Shown: piece after piece, positions 1-8,872 of the stretch | Layout of the letters: each line of letters starts with the position of its first letter | Numbering within the stretch: position 1 is the stretch's first letter | Source: an uncultured Bacteroidales bacterium | Lineage (GTDB): Bacteria > Bacteroidota > Bacteroidia > Bacteroidales > Muribaculaceae | Assembly (NCBI GenBank): GCA_902800715.1 | Contig: CADCFN010000001.1 | Span: forward strand, 62,001 to 126,000 | Direction: 5' to 3' | DNA length: 64,000 bases | The notes under the pieces: generated by a model | What the model saw: only the letters and a program-made list of their open reading frames with translations | Told to the model about the DNA's origin: nothing | The model's database searches: none | Position numbers and translations under genes: made by a program

Positions 1-172
1 TTTTTTTTTGCAATGATATAGTTGTTGGTCCAAACCCTGCGGGGCTAATGCGAATTACAAGAATCAGACCAATTAATGCGAATTTTTAATATTTTTCGTG
101 AAATTGGCTTATTTGAAATTAGCATTAAAAAACTTTTAGGGTCAACTCCCTATATCGTTACTTTCTTTTTTT
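1..172. other. Non-coding window edge with short direct repeat
   Basis: No gene is seen here. The stretch is AT-rich and carries an 11-bp direct repeat, TAATGCGAATT, near 47-57 and 76-86. It resembles the degenerate GAATTA-type intergenic repeats I associate with Bacteroidales. It lies just beyond the stop of the wbqC-like gene, but I see no convincing terminator hairpin. Confidence 0.4.
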
Positions 173-835
173 TTACCCTGCATTCTCGCCCACTCCATTG
201 CTGCACATCGCCATCAGCGTGAGGATGCCCTCACGCCCCAGGTTCATCATCAGGTCCAGTATGCTCAAGCCAGGAGAGAAGTGGTTCCACATCTGGTAAT
301 AAGGCACGTCATCGATGGGCAACGCGTCAGGTTTCTTCATCCCGATGCGCCCCCGCAGGTCGCAAACGCCGTCAGCCTGCAGTTCCTGTTCGCTGGTCAT
401 GTAGTGCGTCGCCAGGGGTAAATCCATAAAATCAACGATGACACTGTGCATCTGCGCGTTGAATTCATGCAAATAGCGCTGTGAGCCGTTAATCACCCGT
501 GACAGGTCGTCGGCAACATAGTCAAAGTAGGGGGACCTGCCGTAAGCCGAGAAAAGCGCGCCCCAATGCAGACGGCGCCAGTCGCCATGCTCCGAGATGA
601 GCACGTCCCTGAGCGGGGTCATCATGTTGTTGGTAGAGCCCACGAGGGGCACGGTGAGGGTCTGCACGCCATTCGGGCCATCGATGCGGTAGCGGTGGTG
701 ACTGTGGCGCAAGGGCAGACGCCGCTCGTCAAGGTCAACCAGCAACGTGCCGCCCTTGAGGGCAGCCGCATAGCACCGCACGCTGGCTGCACACATGCTG
801 CCCATCAACACTGCCGATGCCGATGTATCATGCAT
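173..835 (-). CDS. WbqC-like family protein
   Basis: The 220-residue protein matches the WbqC-like family by its overall pattern: an LTVPL strand early on, the block HWGALFSAYGRSPYF near residue 90, and a C-terminal NHFSPGLSILDLMMN segment. The family was first noted in O-antigen clusters and its activity is not established. There is no signal peptide or membrane segment, so it is probably cytoplasmic. It lies downstream of lepB on the same strand, an arrangement I recall from other Bacteroidales. The 97-base spacer between the two genes is a heptamer/nonamer repeat array that ends directly at this ATG. Family assignment is fairly sure; function is unknown. Confidence 0.75.
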   Translation of the reverse strand: MHDTSASAVLMGSMCAASVRCYAAALKGGTLLVDLDERRLPLRHSHHRYRIDGPNGVQTLTVPLVGSTNNMMTPLRDVLISEHGDWRRLHWGALFSAYGRSPYFDYVADDLSRVINGSQRYLHEFNAQMHSVIVDFMDLPLATHYMTSEQELQADGVCDLRGRIGMKKPDALPIDDVPYYQMWNHFSPGLSILDLMMNLGREGILTLMAMCSNGVGENAG

Positions 836-932
836 TTTTTTAGTTTTTAGTTTCTAGTCCCTAGTTTCTAGATCTTCTAGATTTTCTAGATAGTCTAGAG
901 AAGCTAACCTCTAAAAGCTAATAGCTAAAAGC
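836..932 (-). repeat. Heptamer/nonamer tandem array, lepB to wbqC-like spacer
   Basis: Read on the minus strand, the spacer has 7-bp units based on GCTATTA or GCTTTTA, then 9-bp units beginning TCTAGA, then 7-bp units GAAACTA, GGGACTA, GAAACTA, AAAACTA, and finally the ATG. The last about 35 bases are nearly identical to the leader of sufS at 44051-44105. The array fills the whole spacer between two co-directional genes. No Shine-Dalgarno sequence is present. Confidence 0.85.
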
Positions 933-2351
933 TCACTTTTTATCGGGATTAGGCATCTTGAAGATGCGGTTCCAGCGGATGCCGCCTTTAAACAGCGTGT
1001 GATCCTTGTCAAACGAGATGAGGATGATGGCAGGCGTGCCCACGATGTGGTCCTCGGGCACGAAGCCCCAGTAGCGGGAGTCAAGCGAGTTGTCACGGTT
1101 GTCGCCCTGCATCCAGTAGTAGTCCATCTTGAAGGTGTAGCTCGTTGCGGGCTTGCCGTTGATGAGAATCTGATTGCCTTTGACCTCGAGGGTGTTGCCC
1201 TCATAATTGCGTATGCAGCGCTCGTAGAGCGGCAGGTTCTGCAAGGTCAAATCCACCTTAGCGCCCTTCTTGGGAATCCAGATGGGACCATAATTGGCGC
1301 GCGTCCAGCCGTAATCGACGCCCACGGGATAGGTGGTTATCGTCTCGCTGGGGTCAGGCTGAATGCGCTCGACCATCTTCACCCAAGGCTTGGACTGGAG
1401 GTTCTTCTTCATCTCCTGGGTGAGCAGGAGCACGTACTGGTTGCCACTGCCATGACGGTCGTCATTGCTGATGCCCAGTTCGTCATACAACTCGTCGGTG
1501 ATGGGAGTGCCGTCGGTCTCGACATAGTAGAGGTACTGCACGCGCTCGGGCTGTGGAATGGCCTTGCCGTTGGCATAGACGATTCCGTCCTTAATCTGCA
1601 GCGTCTCGCCAGGCAGACCCAGACAGCGCTTCACATAGTTGTCGCGGCGGTCAACGGGGCGGTAGACGATATCGCCGAACTGTGACTTGTTGTTGCGCAC
1701 CACATCGCGGCCATACATCTGGCACAGGGTGTAATAGTCGGGATTGGGCATCTTGAGGGCCACGGTGTCACCGGCAGGAAAGTTGAACACGACGATGTCC
1801 ATGCGTTCCACGTTACGCAAGCCTTTCAGACGATGGTAGTCAAGCTGCGGATGCTCGATATAGGACTTGCAGTTGAGGATGGGCAAGGTATTCTGCGCCA
1901 ACGGGAAATGCAGCGGTGTCTGAGGCACGCGGGGACCGTAGGTCACCTTATTGACCCACAGGAAATCGCCCGTGAGCAGTGACTTCTCCAGTGACGAGGA
2001 CGGAATCTGATAATTCTGTCCCACGAACAGGAACAGGAAATAAACCAGCACCAGAGCATAGATGATGGCGTCCACCCAGCTCATGAGGGTGCGCATCGGG
2101 CCAGGTTTCCAGCCTTTCCACGCGCCCCAGGGGATGAACTGCGTCAGGTAGATGTCGGCAAGCAGCAGCAAGCCCAACAGCAGCAACGGGTTGCCCACCC
2201 AGATGGTCCACAGCACATAAATCAGCGCCACAATGCCGAAACGCAACCAGCGCGTCTTTTTAACACGGCCGAGGCGCTCCTTGAGCGAACCAGTCTGACG
2301 TATGTACTGTTCTTCGTTCTTCTCTTTATTCTTGTTCTTGTCGTTTGTCAT
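933..2351 (-). CDS. lepB: Signal peptidase I
   Basis: This membrane serine/lysine peptidase removes signal peptides from exported proteins. Hydrophobic segments lie at about 38-75 and 92-112. Box B follows as IPSSSLEKSL with the presumed nucleophile Ser120. Box C is MDIVVFNFP at 184-192, box D is YVKRCLGLPGE with the presumed general base Lys241, and box E is GDNRDNS at 416-422. At 472 residues it is far longer than the E. coli enzyme (about 320). The extra length lies in insertions between boxes B and C and between D and E, which I regard as typical of Bacteroidales. The wbqC-like gene follows it. No TAnnTTTG promoter was recognised upstream. Confidence 0.96.
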   Translation of the reverse strand: MTNDKNKNKEKNEEQYIRQTGSLKERLGRVKKTRWLRFGIVALIYVLWTIWVGNPLLLLGLLLLADIYLTQFIPWGAWKGWKPGPMRTLMSWVDAIIYALVLVYFLFLFVGQNYQIPSSSLEKSLLTGDFLWVNKVTYGPRVPQTPLHFPLAQNTLPILNCKSYIEHPQLDYHRLKGLRNVERMDIVVFNFPAGDTVALKMPNPDYYTLCQMYGRDVVRNNKSQFGDIVYRPVDRRDNYVKRCLGLPGETLQIKDGIVYANGKAIPQPERVQYLYYVETDGTPITDELYDELGISNDDRHGSGNQYVLLLTQEMKKNLQSKPWVKMVERIQPDPSETITTYPVGVDYGWTRANYGPIWIPKKGAKVDLTLQNLPLYERCIRNYEGNTLEVKGNQILINGKPATSYTFKMDYYWMQGDNRDNSLDSRYWGFVPEDHIVGTPAIILISFDKDHTLFKGGIRWNRIFKMPNPDKK

Positions 2352-2472
2352 AATAATCTATTATTGAAAAAAATCGGTGCGAAATTAATAAATAATGTGG
2401 AAATAAGCAGTAACTTTGCCCAATAAGAATCGTTTTTTAGATAATTTTGGCAGCACCGCAACAAAATTCAAA

Positions 2473-2480
2473 TATATTTG
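2473..2480 (+). promoter_or_regulatory. Promoter -7 element (TATATTTG) for PH-domain gene
   Basis: TATATTTG fits the Bacteroidetes -7 consensus TAnnTTTG. A TTTG at 2446-2449 is in rough position for the -33 element. A second candidate, TAACTTTG, lies at 2411-2418, so tandem promoters are possible. Confidence 0.5.
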
Positions 2481-2517
2481 CATTTGTTTTCGGTAAGCAC
2501 ATCTTTTAGGACAAGTT

Positions 2518-2880
2518 ATGAAAATAAGCAAGATTATATCACCGGGCGAAACCATCATCTATCAGCCTCGACTCAGCAAATGGGCATACCTGCGCTTGGG
2601 CAGCTTCATCCGCAATCTGACGACCACCATCTTCGTGAGCGACAAGCGCTTTTTCCACAGTTTCGGATGGATGCACCGCCATGCCCATGAGATTGTCATC
2701 GGCAAGGTAGAGAGCATCCTGGTGGAACAGAGTTTCTGGGGCCGCATCTTCAACTACGGCACCATCAAGGTCTCGGGCACCGGCGCCGGCACCATCGTGC
2801 TGCACTACATCAAACGCCCCATCGAATTCCAGCGCCAAGTCCGCGCCATCCAAGGCGCCGGCACTGGCACTAATTCATAA
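2518..2880 (+). CDS. Small bacterial PH-domain-like protein
   Basis: The 120-residue protein opens with ISPGETIIYQPRLSKWAYL and then shows a beta-rich run (TTIFVSDKRFFHSFGWMHRH, IVIGKVESILVEQSFWGRI, YGTIKVSGTGAGTIVLHYI). This is the layout of the bacterial PH domain (YdbS/bPH2 type). The family usually sits beside transmembrane helices, but this copy has none, so it may be a stand-alone domain. Ligand and role are unknown. It starts an apparent plus-strand run with the rhamnosidase 30 bases on, although the two need not be related in function. Confidence 0.65.
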   Translation: MKISKIISPGETIIYQPRLSKWAYLRLGSFIRNLTTTIFVSDKRFFHSFGWMHRHAHEIVIGKVESILVEQSFWGRIFNYGTIKVSGTGAGTIVLHYIKRPIEFQRQVRAIQGAGTGTNS

Positions 2881-2910
2881 ATTTACACTCATTATCAAGG
2901 CTTCAGTCTA

Positions 2911-5514
2911 ATGTCGCTCAATTTAAAAAAATCGCTGGCTGCAAGCATGCCTGCTATGTTGAAAGGACATCGCATGGTATTGATGCTGTGTCTGTTCTTT
3001 GCCATGAATATCCATGCCGAGGTGGCAGACTTGAAGTGTGAGGGATTAACAGCACCTTTAGGCATCGACACGGCAATGCCACACTTCAGCTGGAAACACA
3101 CGCTCAGCCACAACGGCGAACGCCAAACGGCCTACGAGATTCAAGTCGCCAGCGACAGCACCGCCTTAGTCAAGGGGCGAGCCGACCTATGGAAAAGCGG
3201 ACGGATAGAAAGCGACAATCAGGTGATGGTTCCCTATCAGGGCTCCCCGCTGGCTGAGCGGCAACTATGCTACTGGCGTGTCCGCACCTGGGACGAACAA
3301 GGCCATCGCTCGGCCTGGAGCGGGATTGAGCGCTTTGCCGTGGGCATCTTGGGCGAGATGTCGGGCCAATTTATCGGCAACTTCCAGGGCGACACCCTCG
3401 CCTCAACGCCGATGTTCCGCAAGACCATCACCATATCCCGCACCCGCAAAGGCATCGCCACGGTGCTTGTTCACATCAACTCATTGGGCTACCACGAACT
3501 TCTCGTCAACGGCTCACGGGTGGGCGAGCACGTGCTGCAGCCTGCCGTGTCCCAGCTTGACCGGCATTCCCTCATCGTGACACAAGACATCACGCCCTAC
3601 CTGCATGAAGGAGAAAACGAAATCCTCATCGCGGTGGGCCAGGGTTGGTACCGCAAGACTACCTTCGGAGCACAATATGACGGTCCCCTGCTGAGGGCTG
3701 AAATCTGCCAACTCGTTGACGGCCGCTGGAAGATACTCGCAGCCACCGATGAGACATGGGACACGGCATCAAGCGGCTACAGCTACACCGGCACCTGGGC
3801 GCCGCTACGTTTCGGCGGCGAGCGGCTGGATGCCACCTCAACGGCAGTATGGCACCCAGCGAGCGCATTTGCCGTGGATAACATGCGTGCCACACCTCAA
3901 GCGTTTGAGGGCAATCGCATCATTGACACGCTCTCGCCCCGCAGCATCACCCGTCAGGAAGACGGCTCGTGGCTCATCGACTTTGGACGCGTCATCACAG
4001 GGTGGCTGCAAGTCGAGTTCGCCCCGTTGCAGCGAGGACAAGAAGTGACGATGGAATACAGTGACCACATTCCCGAGGGCGGCACCTTTGAGTGCCAGGA
4101 GGGCGAGTGTGACTCCTATATAGCGAACGGCAAAAGAGACCATCAGGAGTGTTTCCGCAACAGGTTCCACCATCACGCCTTCCGTTACGTGCGGCTTAAG
4201 GGCGGCGATTTCAGTACAATCAAAGCGCTACAAATCAGCGCGCTGAACCCTGAGGAGGCATCTTCCTTCGCTTGCTCCGACACCCGTCTCAACGCTGTGC
4301 ATGACCTGATTCACTACACGATGCAGTGCCTCACCTTTGGCGGCTATATGGTGGATTGCCCCCACCTGGAGCGCATGGGCTACGGCGGTGACGGTAATTC
4401 ATCGACGATGACGTTACAGACCATGTATGACGTTGTTCCCACCTATATGAACTGGCTGGACGCTTGGGGTGACCTGATGGACGAGGATGGCTCGATACCA
4501 CATGTCGCACCTGCCGGCAGCGGCGGTGGTGGCCCTTACTGGTGCGGATTCATCATCAAGGCCCCCTGGCGCACCTATCTCAACTATGGTGACAATCGGC
4601 TGCTCTCACGCCATTATGAGCAGATGAAACGCTGGCTCGGTTATGTCAAGAAATACAGTGCCGATGACGGCCTGCTGCACCCCTGGCCCGACACCCGGAT
4701 ACGTTTCTGGTTCTTAGGCGACTGGCTTGCTCCTAAAGGCGTCGACGTAAAGGGCGAGTCGGTCCTCCACGCCAACAACTGCTTCATCAGCGAATGCCTG
4801 GGCAACATGACGGACATCGCCCGCTTGCTCGGCCATTCCGATGACGCTCAGGAGTTTGCCGCATGGCGTGAGCGCCTCAAGGCCGCCATTCACAGCCAGT
4901 TATACCATGCCGGCAATCACTGCTATGCCAACGGCACCCCACTTGACAATGCTTATGCCCTGCTGGCCGGAGTGCCTCCCGACAGTGCCATTGCCCGTCA
5001 AGTGCAGCAGCAACTCATCACTGACTCCTACGGCAAATACAACGCACATATCGCTGTAGGCTTGTTCGGCGTGCCTATCTTCACCGAATGGGCGACAAGG
5101 GAGCGCCAGAGTGACCTAATGGCGACCATCCTGCGCCAGGAGGATTACCCGGGTTACCTGTACATGATTAACCACGGCGGCACCGCCACCTGGGAATCTT
5201 GGGACTCGGAACGAAGCCGTGTCCACAACTGTTACAACGGTATCGGCACTTGGTTCTATCAGGCCTTAGCAGGCATCCGTCCCGATGCCGCATCACCGGG
5301 CTATCGCCATTTCTTCATCGACCCGCAACCCACCGAAGGCGTGACTTGGGTCAAGGCCTCCAAGCCCACCCCCTACGGTGACATCAGCGTGGAAATCGCC
5401 GACGGCAAACTCCACCTGACAGTCCCAGTGGGGACCACAGCCACAGTATTTCCCCAGTCAGCCCAGCAACAGACCTTTCCTGCAGGTCGATGGACTATCG
5501 AACAGAAAAAGTAA
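2911..5514 (+). CDS. Secreted alpha-L-rhamnosidase, GH78
   Basis: This glycoside hydrolase is predicted to release terminal alpha-L-rhamnose from plant or bacterial polysaccharides and glycosides. The N terminus has a basic stretch followed by VLMLCLFFAMNIHA, a signal peptide; an internal Met such as residue 22 could also be the start. N-terminal beta domains precede an (alpha/alpha)6 barrel. The GH78 acid motif appears as DCPHLERMGYGGDGN from Asp482, and the second catalytic region is ATWESWD with Glu762. Length (867 residues) is normal. No SusC/SusD pair or sugar-responsive regulator is nearby, so it is not part of a visible polysaccharide utilisation locus. Nine bases separate it from the methyltransferase gene. 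Confidence 0.9.
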   Translation: MSLNLKKSLAASMPAMLKGHRMVLMLCLFFAMNIHAEVADLKCEGLTAPLGIDTAMPHFSWKHTLSHNGERQTAYEIQVASDSTALVKGRADLWKSGRIESDNQVMVPYQGSPLAERQLCYWRVRTWDEQGHRSAWSGIERFAVGILGEMSGQFIGNFQGDTLASTPMFRKTITISRTRKGIATVLVHINSLGYHELLVNGSRVGEHVLQPAVSQLDRHSLIVTQDITPYLHEGENEILIAVGQGWYRKTTFGAQYDGPLLRAEICQLVDGRWKILAATDETWDTASSGYSYTGTWAPLRFGGERLDATSTAVWHPASAFAVDNMRATPQAFEGNRIIDTLSPRSITRQEDGSWLIDFGRVITGWLQVEFAPLQRGQEVTMEYSDHIPEGGTFECQEGECDSYIANGKRDHQECFRNRFHHHAFRYVRLKGGDFSTIKALQISALNPEEASSFACSDTRLNAVHDLIHYTMQCLTFGGYMVDCPHLERMGYGGDGNSSTMTLQTMYDVVPTYMNWLDAWGDLMDEDGSIPHVAPAGSGGGGPYWCGFIIKAPWRTYLNYGDNRLLSRHYEQMKRWLGYVKKYSADDGLLHPWPDTRIRFWFLGDWLAPKGVDVKGESVLHANNCFISECLGNMTDIARLLGHSDDAQEFAAWRERLKAAIHSQLYHAGNHCYANGTPLDNAYALLAGVPPDSAIARQVQQQLITDSYGKYNAHIAVGLFGVPIFTEWATRERQSDLMATILRQEDYPGYLYMINHGGTATWESWDSERSRVHNCYNGIGTWFYQALAGIRPDAASPGYRHFFIDPQPTEGVTWVKASKPTPYGDISVEIADGKLHLTVPVGTTATVFPQSAQQQTFPAGRWTIEQKK

Positions 5515-5523
5515 CAAAACATC

Positions 5524-6327
5524 ATGCCAATCATTGAGATTAATACACTGGAGCACCCTGGAGTCGAGGTTTTTGGGACTTTGACCGAGGCGCAGTTGCG
5601 CAACCGCCTCGAACCGGACAAGGGCATCTTCATCGCCGAGAGCCCCAAGGTCATCCACGTCGCCCTCGATGCGGGCTACGAACCGCTGTCGCTGCTGTGT
5701 GAGCGCCGCCACATCACTGGCGATGCCGCCAGCATTATCGAGCGCTGCGGCGACATTCCCGTCTATACGGGCGAGCGCGACCTGCTGGCAGCACTCACAG
5801 GCTACACCTTGACACGCGGCGTGCTGTGCGCCATGCGCCGCCCCACCCCACTCAGCGTTGAGGATGTCTGCCGCAATGCACAGCGCATTGTGGTCATCGA
5901 CGGCGTGACCGACACGACCAACATCGGCGCCATCTTCCGTTCGGCTGCCGCATTGGGCATCGATGCCGTGCTGCTGACGCCCACCTCATGCGACCCGCTG
6001 AACCGTCGTGCCGTGCGCGTATCGATGGGCTCGGTATTCCTCGTTCCCTGGACTTGGATTGAAGGCGAGGTAACCCCTGCACTGAACACTCTGGGCTTCC
6101 GCACTGCCGCCATGGCATTGAGCGACGACTCCATCACACTCGACGACGCTGTCCTGAAACGTGAGCCCCGCCTGGCGCTCATTATGGGCACCGAGGGCGA
6201 CGGTCTGTCGCGCGAGGCCATTACAGCAGCCGACTATGTAGTGCGCATCCCGATGCAGCACAATGTCGATTCCCTCAACGTCGCCGCCGCTGCAGCCGTC
6301 GCTTTCTGGGAACTGCGGAAACGATAA
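5524..6327 (+). CDS. TrmH/SpoU-family RNA 2'-O-methyltransferase
   Basis: This SAM-dependent SPOUT enzyme is predicted to methylate ribose 2'-OH in tRNA or rRNA. The three family motifs are visible: TNIGAIFRSAAALG near residue 135, IMGTEGDGLS near 220, and IPMQHNVDSLNV near 242. The first about 110 residues form the small N-terminal substrate-binding domain usual in RlmB-type members. The exact target cannot be read from the sequence. It starts 9 bases after the rhamnosidase stop and is followed by a strong terminator hairpin. Confidence 0.9.
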   Translation: MPIIEINTLEHPGVEVFGTLTEAQLRNRLEPDKGIFIAESPKVIHVALDAGYEPLSLLCERRHITGDAASIIERCGDIPVYTGERDLLAALTGYTLTRGVLCAMRRPTPLSVEDVCRNAQRIVVIDGVTDTTNIGAIFRSAAALGIDAVLLTPTSCDPLNRRAVRVSMGSVFLVPWTWIEGEVTPALNTLGFRTAAMALSDDSITLDDAVLKREPRLALIMGTEGDGLSREAITAADYVVRIPMQHNVDSLNVAAAAAVAFWELRKR

Positions 6328-6352
6328 GCATTATATACTAAGAGCATTATAC

Positions 6353-6407
6353 GGGGACGATTCCGATTTGCGTTTCATCTTTTGCAAATCGGAACCGTCT
6401 CCTTTTT
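6353..6407 (+). terminator. Rho-independent terminator after SpoU methyltransferase
   Basis: A 19-bp stem (6353-6371 with 6384-6402, two G-U wobbles, 12-base loop) is followed by TTTTT at 6403-6407. It lies between the convergent methyltransferase and mgtE genes. The U-tract serves the plus strand. Confidence 0.85.
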
Positions 6408-6427
6408 ACTAAACTGTTTCGGCTGTG

Positions 6428-7822
6428 CTAGCCCATCAAAGAGGTAAAGACGTTAATGAGCCAGCCGCTGATGGCCATGTAGATGGTGATGCCCACGATA
6501 TCGTTGGTCACAGTGACAAAGGGGCCTGTGGCAATCGCAGGGTCTATTTTCAAACGCTCGAGCACCAACGGCACCACCGTGCCAAACAGCGAGGCAAACA
6601 TCACCACGAGGAACAACGAAGTAGTTACCGCTGCAGCAGCGATGTTAGACTTGGTGGGGTCATCGTCCACGGGGAAAAAACGGGTGTACAAGAAAATCAA
6701 CAATCCCATCACCAGTGCATTGATAAGCGCTGTGCTAAACTCCTTGAACAAGTGCTTGCCCACATGCTTGATGTCCAGACTGCCGTTAGCAAGACCTTGA
6801 ACGACGATAGCGCTCGACTGTGTGCCCACGTTACCGCCAGTACCGCCAATCAGCGGGATAAACAGTGCCAAACCCGGCAAAACGCGCAGCAGGTCGGCAT
6901 CGCCCTCGCCGCCGCCCAAAATCAAGGCGTTGATAATACCGCCCACCAATCCGATGAGCAACCACGGCAAGCGGGCACGCACCTGACGGAAGACGTTGTC
7001 GTCGGACTCGATGTCACCCCAGATACCTGACGCCATCTGATAGTTGTCCTCGCCCTGTTCACGCACCCGGTCAATGATGTCATCCACAGTGATGCGGCCC
7101 ACCAGTCGCCCGATGCTGTCCACAACGGGCATTGCCACAAGGTCATATTTCTCAAAGTCGAGGGCGACGTCCTCGATGTGGGTATCGGTGCGCACACTCA
7201 GCGGGTCAGGCTCCATGACATGCTTGATTTTGGACGCCGAGGGATTAGTAATAGTCGTCTTCAACGGGAAGATACCCTTCAGGCGGTTATCATCGTCAAC
7301 GACATAGATTACATAGATTTCGTCAATGTCCTCGGCTTGCTGTCGCATCGCCTTGATGCAGTCGGGCATCGACATATTCTCGTTGACAACAATCATCTCG
7401 GTGGACATGTAACCACCGGCAGTATCCTCGTCATATTGCAATAGGTCAACGATATCGCCGGCCTGCTCCACGTCGTCGATGTGCTTGATAACGTCCTCGC
7501 GGTCCTCCTCGTCAAGCTCCTGAATCACGTCAACAGCATCGTCGGCATCCATCTGCTCCACCTGCTTGGCGATTTCCTCGTTGGGCATCATCTCCATCAG
7601 GTCATGACGCTGGTCCTCGTCAAGTTCCACCAGGACATCGGCAGCGGTCTCGTCATCGAGCATGAGCATGATGAAGAGCGCCTCGTCATCATGGAGGTCG
7701 CCTACCAGCTCGGCAAGGTCGGCAGGGTGCAAATCCCGAATCTGGGCCCGCACCAACTCCTCGTTTTTGCTTGCAATCAGCTCGTTAAGATTAGACAGAT
7801 ATTCCTCGCTAAACTCTTTCAT
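6428..7822 (-). CDS. mgtE: Magnesium transporter MgtE
   Basis: This is a Mg2+ channel/transporter of the inner membrane. Residues 1-130 form the acidic MgtE N domain (repeated ADLAELVGDLHDDE-type helices), about 130-260 a CBS pair, and 285-464 five membrane helices. The membrane part keeps GGTGGNVGTQSSAIVVQGLA and the pore-lining ATGPFVTVTNDIVG. In the family the cytosolic domains sense Mg2+ and gate the pore. The length of 464 is standard. It follows rsmA on the same strand after 53 bases, so the two are probably co-transcribed. Confidence 0.96.
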   Translation of the reverse strand: MKEFSEEYLSNLNELIASKNEELVRAQIRDLHPADLAELVGDLHDDEALFIMLMLDDETAADVLVELDEDQRHDLMEMMPNEEIAKQVEQMDADDAVDVIQELDEEDREDVIKHIDDVEQAGDIVDLLQYDEDTAGGYMSTEMIVVNENMSMPDCIKAMRQQAEDIDEIYVIYVVDDDNRLKGIFPLKTTITNPSASKIKHVMEPDPLSVRTDTHIEDVALDFEKYDLVAMPVVDSIGRLVGRITVDDIIDRVREQGEDNYQMASGIWGDIESDDNVFRQVRARLPWLLIGLVGGIINALILGGGEGDADLLRVLPGLALFIPLIGGTGGNVGTQSSAIVVQGLANGSLDIKHVGKHLFKEFSTALINALVMGLLIFLYTRFFPVDDDPTKSNIAAAAVTTSLFLVVMFASLFGTVVPLVLERLKIDPAIATGPFVTVTNDIVGITIYMAISGWLINVFTSLMG

Positions 7823-7875
7823 TTGTTTTCAGTATTTTTTGCTTTAATGGTCCCTCTAGTATATATGCCAGTTTA

Positions 7876-8664
7876 TTACTCCTGACTCTCGGTCGACGTG
7901 GCGAGGCGCGCCAGGTCAACGAAATCCTCAACACTCAATTGCTCGGGACGTTGTCGGAACACGTCGCTTGCCATCACCGATGGGTTAGTGCTGAAAAACG
8001 GCTTTAGGGAACTGCGCAGCATCTTACGCCTCTGACCGAAAGATGCCTTAACCAGTCGCTTGAACATACGCTCATCAACCCCCAGGTCGGTTACGCTGTT
8101 GCGGGTAAGGCGGATGACGCCACTCTTGACCTTGGGAGGGGGATTGAACACATGCTCATCGACAGTGAACAGGTACTCGGTGTCATACCAGGCCTGGAGC
8201 AGTACTGACAGGATACCGTATGTCTTACTGCCCGGCGGTTCTGCGATGCGTTGTGCCACTTCGCGCTGCAACATGCCGCTGCAGCACTTCACCTGGTCAC
8301 GATAATCCAGCACCTTGAAGAAAATCTGTGTCGATATATTATAGGGATAATTGCCGATAATGCAGAAAGGAGAGTCGCCATACAGTTTCTTGAGGTCCAT
8401 CTTCAGGAAGTCCTCACCGATGATGCGACCGTGCAACTGCGGATAAGCGGCTTCGAGATAGTCGACACTCTCCCTGTCCAGCTCCACAACGGTGAGATCC
8501 AGGCCCATTTCAAGCAGGAACTGGGTGAGTACTCCCATGCCGGGACCCACCTCCAGCACCGGCAGGTGCCTGAAGTCGTCCAAGGTGTGGGCTATGCGCT
8601 CGGCAATCGACAAATCGGTCAAGAAATGCTGCCCCAGTGACTTTTTTGCTCTAACTTTCCGCAT
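7876..8664 (-). CDS. rsmA: 16S rRNA (A1518/A1519) dimethyltransferase
   Basis: RsmA (KsgA) dimethylates two adjacent adenines near the 3' end of 16S rRNA and helps check late 30S assembly. The start KKSLGQHFL is typical of the family. The SAM motif reads VLEVGPGMGVLTQ near residue 35, and the catalytic motif IV is GNYPYNIST near residue 102. The C-terminal helical domain is complete. The length of 262 is normal. The upstream region (8690-8809) is one copy of a dispersed repeat that also precedes argS and brings a promoter. Confidence 0.97.
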   Translation of the reverse strand: MRKVRAKKSLGQHFLTDLSIAERIAHTLDDFRHLPVLEVGPGMGVLTQFLLEMGLDLTVVELDRESVDYLEAAYPQLHGRIIGEDFLKMDLKKLYGDSPFCIIGNYPYNISTQIFFKVLDYRDQVKCCSGMLQREVAQRIAEPPGSKTYGILSVLLQAWYDTEYLFTVDEHVFNPPPKVKSGVIRLTRNSVTDLGVDERMFKRLVKASFGQRRKMLRSSLKPFFSTNPSVMASDVFRQRPEQLSVEDFVDLARLATSTESQE

Positions 8665-8689
8665 ATTTGGTCATTTATTGTTACCTTTG

Positions 8690-8809
8690 CAAGTCCTAAT
8701 GCGACCATTAGCAATGTGCAATGACAGTGCAAGTCCAGGGCAGTACGAACGAGATTACTTGTTTTTATGCCGAGACGTTGCCTATCTTCGCATTTTGATT
8801 GCAAAGATA
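8690..8809 (-). repeat. Dispersed promoter-bearing repeat, copy 1 (rsmA leader)
   Basis: Read on the minus strand, it starts with TATCTTTGCA (promoter at 8802-8809), continues through GCGAAGATAGGC and CGTCTCGG, and ends near CTGGACTTGCACTGTCATTG. The argS leader at 59642-59731 follows the same order: TACCTTTGCC, GCGAAGGTAGGC, CGCCTCGG, CTCGACTTGCACTACCTTTG. The middle differs between the copies. At the place where the argS copy has a second promoter, this copy has a decayed version. Confidence 0.65.
8802..8809 (-). promoter_or_regulatory. Promoter -7 element (TATCTTTG) for rsmA-mgtE
   Basis: The minus strand reads TATCTTTG, which fits the Bacteroidetes -7 consensus. It would give rsmA a leader of about 130 bases made largely of the dispersed repeat. 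Confidence 0.6.
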
Positions 8810-8872
8810 ACCATTTTTTGCCGACTTGTCGCACACAGGGCAGATTTTTAAAGCAACCATACAAGAAAAAAC

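Noticed and set aside
8690-8766. Plus-strand small RNA candidate (TACCTTTG at 8682-8689, CTAATG/CATTAG hairpin, ACTTGTTTTT end)
   Set aside because: The closing stem is only about five bases, and the region is better explained as a copy of the repeat that carries the rsmA promoter on the other strand.
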